A DNA stretch of 64,000 nt, from contig DAIDKP010000003.1 in the NCBI GenBank assembly GCA_027449965.1, positions 62,001-126,000 of the forward strand, written 5' to 3'. Numbering within the stretch: position 1 is the stretch's first letter; every line of letters starts with the position of its first letter. This DNA is from Acidobacteriaceae bacterium (GTDB lineage Bacteria; Acidobacteriota; Terriglobia; Terriglobales; Acidobacteriaceae). This document shows, piece by piece, positions 1 through 7,787 of this stretch. Under the pieces are notes generated by a model. The model had not been told where the DNA came from. It was given only the letters and a program-made list of their open reading frames with translations, and did not search any database. The position numbers were made by a program, and so were the translations under genes.

Positions 1-199
1 ATGACAAAAAGGAAAACTGATCTTCGATAGCCTGCTGCTCGGGTGGAAAACGCCAGTCGAAATCACGCGCCTCACGCAGCAGAAGAGCCGCAAAGACGAG
101 CGGAAGCGTCTGAAGCAGAGGAAGCTGGCTGACCGCGAGGGAACGCGCCTGGGCTGGGTAACTGGCAAAGTCTTCCGGTCTGAGCTGCGCAGGGGTCAT
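1..199 (-). CDS. Unknown protein, N-terminal part, truncated by window edge
   Basis: Reading leftward from an ATG at 199-197, an open frame of 66 codons runs off the window edge without a stop. The visible start is MTPAQLRPEDFASYPAQARS, followed by a leucine-rich stretch (LPLLQTLPLVFAALLLREA) and then an acidic, aromatic segment. I do not recognise the family. Its ATG overlaps the TGA of the upstream gene (ATGA), exactly the arrangement used by the next pair in this operon, so it is very probably the fourth translationally coupled gene of the receptor operon. There is no obvious signal peptide in the visible part. Function is not assignable. Confidence 0.6.
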   Translation of the reverse strand, partial: MTPAQLRPEDFASYPAQARSLAVSQLPLLQTLPLVFAALLLREARDFDWRFPPEQQAIEDQFSFLS

Positions 200-1365
200 C
201 CGAGCACCTCAGTCAGTGCGCGCCCCTGAGCCAGCGGCGTCGTAAAGCCCATGAGCGCTCCGATGGTTGGCACCAGATCGGTTGACTGCACGGGACGATC
301 GATCATTGCTCCCTGACGAATGCCCGGGCCAAGCGCCATCATCCAGGTCGTTCGCGAAAGTGCATCGCCGGTGCGGTGATGCTGAAATCCGTTGCCGCCG
401 GAGTCAAAGTCGGAGTCGCGGCCAAAATCCGGCAGCACCAGCATCGTCGTTCGTCCGGCATACTCCGGTTCCGTCTGAATGATCTTCCAAATCTCCGCGC
501 ACAGACGGTCGGAACGGCGAATGCCATCCACATACAGCGAATAGGCGCCGGAATGCGCCACGTCCATATCGTGCAGTGTGATCCACAGCAGGCTTGGGGA
601 AAGCTGCCGCATGAGCTGATGCGCAACGTAAACAGACAGCTCGTCGGCGCTGCTGAGGCTGAGCGCGTGGCCGGTGAATTCGTTGACGGAAAGCCTGAGG
701 ATGGAATCAAGCTGGGTCAGCTCAAACTGGCCGCCGTGCAAGTCGGGGGTGTAATAGGGATCCTCGTAGTTGTCTCGGAGGAGATGCGTGAAGTCGCTTT
801 GCCGGTGTTGCGGCATGGCCGCTGCGAGCAGATGTTTGGGCAGGATGACTCCAGCGCCGAGACCCGGCCCATAACCGCGCGCATCGCTCTCACCGATACG
901 GTTGAATCCGTTGCTGGGAGCAACGACCCAGGCATCCGTGGCGGGGCGATGGAGCGCTTTGCGATAGTACTCGAAGACAGTTGGATTTGCCGGCGGAGTG
1001 GCGGCAAAGTTGTCAAAGGTTTCATAGGCTCCTGTGGCGAGGCTGGCGGTTGCCACATAGTGCCCCAGAATGCCACGGTTGACTACCTGACTGTAGAAGG
1101 CGGCCTGAGGCAAGAGCGTGCTGATCAGATGCGGGATATTCTCCTGACCATCGGGAGCAAAGGTTTCCTCATCGCGAGCGCCGCCGCCAAAGGTGACGAC
1201 CACCACCCTGCGCCCACGCGGACGAGTTGCGGCGCGCAGTGGCCCAAAACTCAGCAGCGGCGCGCTGGCTCCCATCAGCCCGGCGGCGCGCAAAAAATCA
1301 CGGCGACGGAATGCAACCTGTTGTGCCGCGGCGCGAAAACCGGCGTGTTGCATGACGGCACTCAT
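196..1365 (-). CDS. Tat-exported alkaline-phosphatase/sulfatase-superfamily protein (DUF1501-like)
   Basis: This is a 389-residue protein with a twin-arginine leader (RRRDFLRAAGLMGASAP at about residues 20-37) and a hydrophobic stretch ending near LRAATRP, so it is probably exported folded. The rest has the layout of the alkaline-phosphatase/sulfatase superfamily: VVVVTFGGGARDEETF after the leader, an internal WITLHDMDVAHSG, and near the C-terminus VLPDFGRDSDFD, then HHRTGDALSRTTWMMALGPG and STDLVPTIGALMGF, a segment typical of sulfatase and DUF1501 proteins. Substrate is unknown; hydrolysis of phosphate or sulfate esters is an inference from fold. Its ATG at 1365 overlaps the TGA of the TPR gene (ATGA); a second in-frame ATG lies at 1353. 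Third gene of the leftward receptor operon. Confidence 0.75.
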   Translation of the reverse strand: MSAVMQHAGFRAAAQQVAFRRRDFLRAAGLMGASAPLLSFGPLRAATRPRGRRVVVVTFGGGARDEETFAPDGQENIPHLISTLLPQAAFYSQVVNRGILGHYVATASLATGAYETFDNFAATPPANPTVFEYYRKALHRPATDAWVVAPSNGFNRIGESDARGYGPGLGAGVILPKHLLAAAMPQHRQSDFTHLLRDNYEDPYYTPDLHGGQFELTQLDSILRLSVNEFTGHALSLSSADELSVYVAHQLMRQLSPSLLWITLHDMDVAHSGAYSLYVDGIRRSDRLCAEIWKIIQTEPEYAGRTTMLVLPDFGRDSDFDSGGNGFQHHRTGDALSRTTWMMALGPGIRQGAMIDRPVQSTDLVPTIGALMGFTTPLAQGRALTEVLG

Positions 1366-2789
1366 TGCATCTTCACCAGAAATGTGGTGACCGAGCGCAG
1401 GCGGTTTTCCACCTCGGCACGATCCGCTTTGCTGTACTTCAGCTCCAGGGCAATCTCCTGCTGCGCCTGCTGCTTGTTGCCGCTGTGATTGTAGGCCAGA
1501 GCGAGCCGATAATGTGCCGTCGCGTAATCCGGTTTCAACTGAATGGCCGTCTCCAGCGGCGAAATACTATCTTTCCACTGATTCTCCAACTGCAGCAGCA
1601 AGCCCATGGCAAACTGAGCCTGGGCCATGCGCGGGTTGGCGTGCAAGGCATTCATCAGCAGTGTGCGAGCGGTCTGCAACTGCTGCTGGCCTTGCGGCTG
1701 ATGCAGAATGCTGGTGGCGGCGTACGTGGCAATGACGGCGTTATCCGGGTGACGCTGAGCGAAGCTCACCAGGGAAGCACACTCCGGTCGTATCCCCTCC
1801 GTGAGCACCGTGCAATCGCGACCCAGTAACTCGGCATAGAGTGCGTTATCGGGCGACTTTTGCAGCAGGCTGGCAAAGATGGGAATGGCTTTGTCGTAGT
1901 AACTGCCGCCATAGTATGCAACACCCAGACCCACCTGCATCCGCGTGCTTTGCGGAAAGCTTTCGACTCCGGCCTGAAACTCCTTGATCGCCGGATCGAA
2001 CGTCCAGTGGCGCAAAAACTCGACTCCCAGAAGGAAGACATTGGCTTCGCTTGGGTCCAGTCGCGCGGCATTGGCATAGTGCCGGGCTGCATCTTCATAC
2101 TTGGCCAGTGACTCATCCACATCGCCAAAGAGCGATTGTGCTTCGGCGGAGTCTTCGGCTCCCGGCATTTTGGCTAACAGTGGCTCCGCAGCCGCTGCAT
2201 TGCCTGCCTGAAACTCCGCGAGCGCCGTGTTGTACAGCAGACCTGGATCGTCGGCGTTCTGCCTGAGCGCAGCACGGAATGGCGCAACTGCTGCTTCAGG
2301 CTGCCTGGTCAGCATCAGCGCCTGCCCCAGAGCCGCTTGTGTGGATGCGTTGGAAGGATCAAGCTGCACGCTTTTCTTCAGCGCTTTGACGGCGGCTTCA
2401 TTCTGCTGGAGCTTGAGATAGGCGGTTCCCAGATTCGCCTGTGCGACCGCCGATCCCGGATTATCCTCCGTAGCCGCTCGCAAGTACGCCAGTGCTGATT
2501 GGAGGTCACCCTGCTGCGCACAGGCCAGACCCAGGGATTCATCAATGGGAAAGTCATGTGGATGACGCGCGCGCAGTTGCATCAGCAGGCTGCGCGCTTC
2601 GGCCAGACTGCCGTTTTGCATCGCCGCCGTAGCCTGCTGAAAGAGGCGATTCTCCTGCGCCGACGAATTGGGCGCAGAACGAGCGGCTGACTCCGTGGAA
2701 GACTGCGCTGAAAGGAAACTCGCTCCGCAGACAAAAACACTCAGCGCAAACAGCGCTGAGCGTACAAGCGTGACACTGCAAAATTTCAT
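1362..2789 (-). CDS. Secreted tetratricopeptide-repeat protein
   Basis: 475 residues, starting at ATG 2789 preceded by GGGAG; an upstream extension to 2831 would place 14 polar residues ahead of the signal peptide and lies in an intercistronic hairpin, so it was rejected. The first ~28 residues (MKFCSVTLVRSALFALSVFV, then CGASFLSA) are a signal peptide. From about residue 45 to the end there are tandem TPR units, for example around ATEDNPGSAVAQANLGTAYL and AIQLKPDYATAHYRLALAYN. TPR arrays hold protein partners; here the likely role is a periplasmic scaffold for the co-transcribed receptor or the Tat-exported hydrolase. Stop overlaps the next start (ATGA). Second gene of the operon. Confidence 0.85.
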   Translation of the reverse strand: MKFCSVTLVRSALFALSVFVCGASFLSAQSSTESAARSAPNSSAQENRLFQQATAAMQNGSLAEARSLLMQLRARHPHDFPIDESLGLACAQQGDLQSALAYLRAATEDNPGSAVAQANLGTAYLKLQQNEAAVKALKKSVQLDPSNASTQAALGQALMLTRQPEAAVAPFRAALRQNADDPGLLYNTALAEFQAGNAAAAEPLLAKMPGAEDSAEAQSLFGDVDESLAKYEDAARHYANAARLDPSEANVFLLGVEFLRHWTFDPAIKEFQAGVESFPQSTRMQVGLGVAYYGGSYYDKAIPIFASLLQKSPDNALYAELLGRDCTVLTEGIRPECASLVSFAQRHPDNAVIATYAATSILHQPQGQQQLQTARTLLMNALHANPRMAQAQFAMGLLLQLENQWKDSISPLETAIQLKPDYATAHYRLALAYNHSGNKQQAQQEIALELKYSKADRAEVENRLRSVTTFLVKMQ

Positions 2790-2804
2790 CCGAATCACTC
2801 CCAA

Positions 2805-2830
2805 TGAGGAGCGGTGTGCACCGCTCCTCA
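2805..2830 (-). terminator. Intercistronic hairpin (12-bp perfect arms) between receptor and TPR genes
   Basis: A perfect inverted repeat with arms TGAGGAGCGGTG and CACCGCTCCTCA separated by two bases begins 14 bases after the receptor stop and ends just before the TPR gene's ribosome-binding site. No run of T follows on the minus strand (ATTGGGAGTG), so it is a poor intrinsic terminator. It more likely stabilises the 3' end of the receptor message or sets the receptor:TPR ratio as a partial attenuator. Confidence 0.65.
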
Positions 2831-2844
2831 CCGTGAAGTCTAAA

Positions 2845-5800
2845 TCAGAACTGATACTTCATTGCGAACTGGAAGAAGCGCGCATCGGGAGTAAAGTTCT
2901 GGAAGAAGCGGGGAGACGAAATCTCGCCGCCGTTGGAGTTGGTGTTGGTGACGCTTGGAGTGCCATACGCCGGAGTGTTGAGCACGTTGAAGATATCCGC
3001 GCGGAACTCCAGATACTGCGTCCGGAAGGTCGGGAACTGCTTGAAGATGGACATATTGATCCGCTCGTAACCAGGGCCGTAGATCTGGTTGCGTCGGCCA
3101 CCCAGCAGTTGCAGCACCTGACTCTTGGCCGTGACCTGAGCCGGATACAGATAGCCAGGCTGTGGCGTTGTATAGCTGCCGTTGTAAGGGCCAGGACTGA
3201 TCTCTGTGCCCGAGACCGGGTTGGCAAAGGCGCAGGGGTTATACCAGTTTTGCAGCGTCTTCACCCTTGCCGGGCAGCTTACGTTGGGATTGGTAGGATT
3301 CGGTGTGCCACCGCCCTTGAATGGATCGCCCACCAGAATGGCGCGCGTGCCGCCACCCGAAGGGCCGGTGTTGTTCGGATACACCGTGAACGGATTTCCC
3401 GTCTGCGCAAAGAAGGTCAGGTTCGACGACCATCCTCCCGCGATGGCGTTCAGGATGCCTCCACGATTCATGAACGTGCGTCCCTTGCCGAACGGCAGAT
3501 CGTAGTAGGCATTGAAGGTGACGCGCTGACGAACATCAAAGGGTGAGTTGCTGTAGTCATTGACGATAGGCAGCAAATTGGTGTTTCGATAACCACCGTC
3601 ACCCGTGCTTCCCAGCGGCGTGGGAGCATCATCGAGCGAATGCGCCCAAGTATAGCTGGCCAGGAAGTTGAGTCCGTGCGACATGCGCTTCTGCAACTTG
3701 GCCTGCAGGGAGTTGTAGTTGCTCATGCCGGCGTAATTGGTGTAGGCGGTTCCGCCAAAGTCCGGGAACGGGCGATAGATTTGCGAGTTCACCGAAGGAT
3801 TGGTGAGAGCAAACGGGTTGTTCGGATCCGGGAAGACCTGGAGGTGACGCGAAACGTCGCCCACATAGGACAGGGTCATCGCCAGATTCGCGTTGAACTG
3901 GTGCTGGTACGAGAGGTTGTAGTCCTCTGTATATGGCGTCTTCGTATTCTGGTCTGAGCCACGAAGTGCAGGGGTGGAGATGAAGTTGGCTAGTCCCTGA
4001 GCAAGCTGCGTCGTGAAGCCGTTCTCCAGGGAGATGCCGCCGTAGGTTTGATCACTGATGCTGGGGCAGTTGTTCGCTACGCAGTTTGGTGCCGGGAAAG
4101 TATCTGTGAACTGGAAGGGATAGTTTTCACCCAGGTTGGGATAATATCCAGTGCTTTCCAGACCGCCGTAGAAGATTCCATATCCGCCGCGGATGACGTC
4201 GTTCTCATCCATGGCATAGGAGAACCCGAAGCGCGGCGCAAAGTTCGTCTTCTGCGCGTTGATCAGGGCCGGATTGTTGACGTATTGAAGGGTGATGTTA
4301 TCTTTTGCCAGCAGGTTTGTGAAGAGCGAATTGATTGGGTAATTCCGCTGCTGCGAAGGAATCTCAAAGGTCGCCTGTCCAAAGCCAGGCCCCACAGCTC
4401 CCGTGATGTAGTAGCTGGCCTGGTATCCACCGACGTCCTTGTATGGCTGATAGTAGTCGTAGCGCAGACCGAGATTCAGGGTGAGCTTGTTGTTCACGCG
4501 CCAGTCATCTTCGGCATAGCCAGAGCGATACCAGTGCGCATCGCCGTTCTTGAATTCATTGGAAATCTGCGCATTGTTGTTCTGGTCTGCCAGAAAGTCG
4601 GCTACGCCGTAGCCGGTGAAGTTGGCATTCAGATTGCTGGTATATTCTCCGGTGAAACCATAGGTGCCACGGGGAAATGGCGGCTGCAATGTGGAGAATC
4701 GAATGCTCTGGAAGTCCACACCCAGACGCAGCGTGTGATTGCCGATCACCTTGGTCACGTTGTCCAGAATCTGAAAGACGTTCTCGTGCTCGTCGGTGAC
4801 GTAGAAGGTCGTGCTGCCAAAGCTGGAGATGCCGCCGATCGAGACATTTGGCAGGCCGCCATTCTGGGGGAAGTCCGGACCGTACGGAATGCCGCCCATG
4901 CCGAGAGTTGCCGCGATGTTCGTATCCGCATTGGGCTGCACATATCCATCATGCAGATAGTTGTAGCCGAAGCGAAATTCGTTAGAGAGTGTCGGCGTGA
5001 AGACGTGCGTCTCGCTCAGGACAAAGTTTTCACCCAGATTCAGGATGCTTCCATCGTTGCCAAAGCCGCCGCCGTCGAGAATTGGACCCAAAGGTGGCAG
5101 ATAGTTGCCCGGCTCATGGTAATAGCTGAAACGCGCAAACATCTGGTCGTTGTTGGTCGCGTTGTAATCCATGCGGGTATCCCACTGGAAGGTGTTATCC
5201 GAGTCATTTGTGTTGACGACGTAGTTGTTGTACGTTTTGCCGCCATTGGCATTGGGCATCGGATACAGATTCAGAATGTTCTGCGCTACCTTGCTGATCT
5301 GGCTCTGGCAGAAGACGTTCTGCTGCCCGTTACATTGCAGCAGCGCGCCGTTCTGCAGGTTGGGCTGATAGAGATAGATGGGCTGAGCGGCCCCCGTAAG
5401 CGAGGTACTCAGGAGTTCACTGAAGTTGCCCTGCCGCATCAGCGCCGTAGGCACAGTCAGAGTCTGTGTGTTGCCAAAGATGATGCGGTTGGCCTGCGTA
5501 TCGCCAAAGAAAAAGAGCTTGTTCTTGATGATCGGGAAGCCAAGCGTTGCGCCGAACTGATTCTCGTGATAATTCGGCACCGTCAGCGCGTTGAAGTTTT
5601 TCGAGTCCAGCACGGTATTGCGGAAATACTCCCACAAGTCACCATGGATTTCATTGGTGCCGGATTTGATCGTTGCATTCACGACCGCGCCGGCGGAGTG
5701 GCCAAACTCAGCGCTGTAGTCGCCTGTCTGGACCTTGAATTCAGAGAGCGCATCCGGCGGCGGCTGCACCACGTAGCTTGCGCCGTTGGCAAAGTCCACC

Positions 5801-6405
5801 ACGTTCACGTTGTTATCCACGCCGTCGAGGATGAAGTTGTTTTGCTCAGCTCGCTGGCCGTTGGCTTCAAAATCGCCCTTGCCGCCACCGCGTGATCCCT
5901 CTGCCGGAGCCGTTCCCGTGGAAAGCTGTGCGATGTAGACCCAGTTTCGACCGTTCAACGGAACATGGTTGATGGTCTGTGCGGTCATTACCTGCCCGAC
6001 CGATCCGCTTTGCGTTTGCAGCAAGGGCGGGGCCGTGGTCACGGTGACGGTTTCAGTCACCTCGCCTGGCTTCAGCGCGAGATTCACGCTCAGCCGTTCC
6101 TGCACCTGGACGACAACGTTTTCCTGCTTCGTGGTTTCGAAGCTGGGAGCGCTCGCCGTGATCGAGTAGGAACCGATACGAATGGGTGAAAAGGTGTAAA
6201 TGCCGGCGGAGTCGCTCTTGGTGGTGTTGACGAAGCCGGTGTCGGTGTTGGTCAGCGTGACGGTTGCACCCGGCACAATTGCGCCGGAAGTATCGGTGAC
6301 TACGCCGGTGATTGCGCCCGTATCAAGCTGAGCAAAAGCACCAAGTGGAAGGATCAGTAGTCCGATCACGACTAAAAATCGGATACCTAGCCGGGAGAGT
6401 CTCAT
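2845..6405 (-). CDS. Oar-like TonB-dependent receptor with N-terminal carboxypeptidase-regulatory domain
   Basis: 1186 residues from ATG 6405, which has GGAGG six bases upstream and opens directly into a signal peptide (MRLSRLGIRFLVVIGLLILP, cleaved after GAFA). Residues about 25-110 form a CarboxypepD_reg-like beta-sandwich (TGAITGVVTDTSGAIVPGAT), followed by a plug domain containing VPLNGRNWVYIAQLSTGTAP and DGVDNNVNVVDFANGASY, then a long beta-barrel ending in FQFAMKYQF with the terminal Phe used for outer-membrane insertion. This is the expanded acidobacterial Oar/SusC-like class that imports or binds large substrates. Substrate is not readable from sequence; neighbours suggest carbohydrate or an ester. 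Heads a four-gene leftward unit. The leader carries operator-like repeats. Confidence 0.92.
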   Translation of the reverse strand: MRLSRLGIRFLVVIGLLILPLGAFAQLDTGAITGVVTDTSGAIVPGATVTLTNTDTGFVNTTKSDSAGIYTFSPIRIGSYSITASAPSFETTKQENVVVQVQERLSVNLALKPGEVTETVTVTTAPPLLQTQSGSVGQVMTAQTINHVPLNGRNWVYIAQLSTGTAPAEGSRGGGKGDFEANGQRAEQNNFILDGVDNNVNVVDFANGASYVVQPPPDALSEFKVQTGDYSAEFGHSAGAVVNATIKSGTNEIHGDLWEYFRNTVLDSKNFNALTVPNYHENQFGATLGFPIIKNKLFFFGDTQANRIIFGNTQTLTVPTALMRQGNFSELLSTSLTGAAQPIYLYQPNLQNGALLQCNGQQNVFCQSQISKVAQNILNLYPMPNANGGKTYNNYVVNTNDSDNTFQWDTRMDYNATNNDQMFARFSYYHEPGNYLPPLGPILDGGGFGNDGSILNLGENFVLSETHVFTPTLSNEFRFGYNYLHDGYVQPNADTNIAATLGMGGIPYGPDFPQNGGLPNVSIGGISSFGSTTFYVTDEHENVFQILDNVTKVIGNHTLRLGVDFQSIRFSTLQPPFPRGTYGFTGEYTSNLNANFTGYGVADFLADQNNNAQISNEFKNGDAHWYRSGYAEDDWRVNNKLTLNLGLRYDYYQPYKDVGGYQASYYITGAVGPGFGQATFEIPSQQRNYPINSLFTNLLAKDNITLQYVNNPALINAQKTNFAPRFGFSYAMDENDVIRGGYGIFYGGLESTGYYPNLGENYPFQFTDTFPAPNCVANNCPSISDQTYGGISLENGFTTQLAQGLANFISTPALRGSDQNTKTPYTEDYNLSYQHQFNANLAMTLSYVGDVSRHLQVFPDPNNPFALTNPSVNSQIYRPFPDFGGTAYTNYAGMSNYNSLQAKLQKRMSHGLNFLASYTWAHSLDDAPTPLGSTGDGGYRNTNLLPIVNDYSNSPFDVRQRVTFNAYYDLPFGKGRTFMNRGGILNAIAGGWSSNLTFFAQTGNPFTVYPNNTGPSGGGTRAILVGDPFKGGGTPNPTNPNVSCPARVKTLQNWYNPCAFANPVSGTEISPGPYNGSYTTPQPGYLYPAQVTAKSQVLQLLGGRRNQIYGPGYERINMSIFKQFPTFRTQYLEFRADIFNVLNTPAYGTPSVTNTNSNGGEISSPRFFQNFTPDARFFQFAMKYQF

Positions 6406-6418
6406 GGAAGCCTCCAGA

Positions 6419-6428
6419 AAAACGTTTT
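6419..6428 (-). promoter_or_regulatory. LacI-family-like operator core AAAACGTTTT
   Basis: AAAACGTTTT is a perfect 10-bp palindrome directly upstream of the receptor ribosome-binding site. The AAACGTTT core is characteristic of LacI/GalR-family operators. No LacI-family gene is in the window, so the regulator, if real, is elsewhere. The flanks depart from symmetry, which weakens the call. Confidence 0.35.
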
Positions 6429-6493
6429 CTTTTTGCGCCTCCGTCCAAGTTCGACGGGCGCTTCGTGGAAATACGTCTGTACCGACGTTTCCC

Positions 6494-6513
6494 GTGAATG
6501 CGTTTACATTCAC
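6494..6513 (-). promoter_or_regulatory. Inverted repeat GTGAATG-N6-CATTCAC in receptor leader, possible operator
   Basis: Seven-base perfect arms separated by six bases. On the minus strand the repeat includes TGTAAACG, a good half site for LacI-type repressors. It sits about 45 bases downstream of the predicted transcription start, where a bound repressor would act as a roadblock; it could alternatively be an RNA hairpin. Confidence 0.45.
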
Positions 6514-6558
6514 AGGGTCCTTGGCAACAAGGAGAACCACGAATCGAAGCGCTCAGTA

Positions 6559-6592
6559 CTTTTACGAAACTCAATTAGCTCTTGTCAAGAGC
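6559..6592 (-). promoter_or_regulatory. Candidate promoter of receptor operon with palindrome over -35
   Basis: On the minus strand TTGACA (6588-6583) is a perfect -35; at a 17-18-bp spacing comes GTAAAA/TAAAAG as a four-of-six -10. The -35 lies inside GCTCTTG-T-CAAGAGC (6578-6592), a 7+7 palindrome with one central base, suitable for a dimeric regulator competing with RNA polymerase. Predicted leader is about 145 nt. Confidence 0.45.
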
Positions 6593-6800
6593 ATTTCGGG
6601 GGATCGAGAACAATAATTTCTGTCGCTCCGGTCCTGCGCCTGCGGGCCATCGCTACCGCATTCACAAATCTTTAACTAAGTCGATTTATCCGGGTCCGGC
6701 CTATCGGTTGAGCGTTTCGTGCGCAACGGCCAGGAATCTGGTCACAGCCCCCGCTGTTTGACTTCCGTTGGGTCGATTCGCCACTCTGTTGCCTGACGCC

Positions 6801-7724
6801 ATGCCCACTCCGCCTCAATTCTCCGAGCCATTCCGAACTGAGTCATCCATTGCTGCGGACCCTTTGTTCTCTCGCCGCGATCTGCTTCACGCAGGCGTTG
6901 CGACCGTCGGCATGGTCCTCGCAGGATCGCCGGAAAGCAGCGCAAGCCCGATTCATGCGAACGCTTACAGCCGCATTCATCAGTCCGCCTGCCGCTGGTG
7001 CTACCCCAAAATCACGCTCGATGATCTCTGCGCGGCTGGAGCCGATATGGGACTTGTCGGCATCGACCTGCTGCAGCCAGACGAATATGAGATTCCGCGG
7101 CGATACGGCCTGGTCTGTACCATGGGATATGCCGACGCAGGAGAGATTTCGCGCGGACTCAATCGACTGGAAAACCACGCCTCCATCGAAGCCGGGCTGC
7201 GGAAAAATCTCCCGCTCGCGCGGCGTGCCGGCGTCCGGCGAGTCATTACCTTCTCCGGTCTTCGCGATGGTCTTTCTGACGACGAAGGGATGCGCAACAC
7301 GATCACCGGGTTGAAGCGCATGAAGCCCATCGTCGAGGACTCCGGCGTCATGCTCTGCATGGAGCTGCTGAACAGCAAGGTGAATCATCCCGGATACATG
7401 GCCGACCACACCGCCTGGGGCGTCGAGGTCATCCAGAAGGTAAATTCGCCACTCATCCGGTTGCTCTACGATATCTACCACATGCAGATCATGGAGGGAG
7501 ACCTGATCACGACCATCCAGCAGAACATCGCATCCATTGGCCACTTCCACACCGGAGGAGTGCCCGGTCGCCATGAGCTGAATCACCAGCAGGAGGTGCA
7601 GTGGGACGGAGTGATGCGCGCAATCGCAGCCACTTCGTTTGAAGGAGTCGTCGCACACGAGTTCGTTCCGCTCGGCGATCCGCTCACCAGCCTGAGACAA
7701 GCCGTAAGACTTTGCGCAGTTTGA
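6801..7724 (+). CDS. Tat-exported hydroxypyruvate isomerase-like TIM-barrel protein
   Basis: 307 residues from ATG 6801; the open frame extends upstream only via a TTG at 6768, and neither start has a strong ribosome-binding site. Residues ~30-55 contain FSRRDLLHAGVATVGMVLAG, a twin-arginine leader. The body is an AP-endonuclease-2/sugar-isomerase TIM barrel of the Hyi type: DDLCAAGADMGLVGIDLLQP, metal-ligand segments LCMELLNSK, LLYDIYHMQIMEGD and HFHTGGVPGRHE, and the C-terminal VAHEFVPLGDPLTSLRQAV. Hyi interconverts hydroxypyruvate and tartronate semialdehyde in the cytoplasm; an exported relative probably acts on a different sugar or keto-sugar. It is followed 63 bp later by the CRTAC1 gene on the same strand and is divergent from the receptor operon. 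Confidence 0.8.
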   Translation: MPTPPQFSEPFRTESSIAADPLFSRRDLLHAGVATVGMVLAGSPESSASPIHANAYSRIHQSACRWCYPKITLDDLCAAGADMGLVGIDLLQPDEYEIPRRYGLVCTMGYADAGEISRGLNRLENHASIEAGLRKNLPLARRAGVRRVITFSGLRDGLSDDEGMRNTITGLKRMKPIVEDSGVMLCMELLNSKVNHPGYMADHTAWGVEVIQKVNSPLIRLLYDIYHMQIMEGDLITTIQQNIASIGHFHTGGVPGRHELNHQQEVQWDGVMRAIAATSFEGVVAHEFVPLGDPLTSLRQAVRLCAV

Positions 7725-7787
7725 TCCGGACTGGTTGAAGCGAGCCGCACAAGCCGCAGAAGACATTCCGTGGAAAGGTTATCGTTC

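Larger units (their letters stand above)
6406..6800. other. Divergent control region between receptor operon and hyi-like/CRTAC1 genes
   Basis: 395 bp without a gene. Leftward signals are clearest: a TTGACA at 6588-6583 with a weak -10 (GTAAAA/TAAAAG near 6559-6565), an odd-length palindrome over the -35, and two operator-like palindromes in the leader at 6494-6513 and 6419-6428. A looser pair of half sites (GGAAATACGT at 6468-6477 and ACGTTTCC at 6485-6492) lies between them. For the rightward genes I see no convincing -35/-10. No small ORF or RNA gene is recognisable. Confidence 0.55.

Noticed and set aside
376..1488. 370-codon plus-strand frame opposite the Tat-exported hydrolase
   Set aside because: Antisense shadow; the minus-strand gene has a clear Tat leader and operon context.
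4048..5895. 615-codon plus-strand open frame inside the receptor gene
   Set aside because: Antisense shadow of the high-GC receptor gene; no signal peptide, domain or ribosome-binding site, and the opposite strand is clearly coding.
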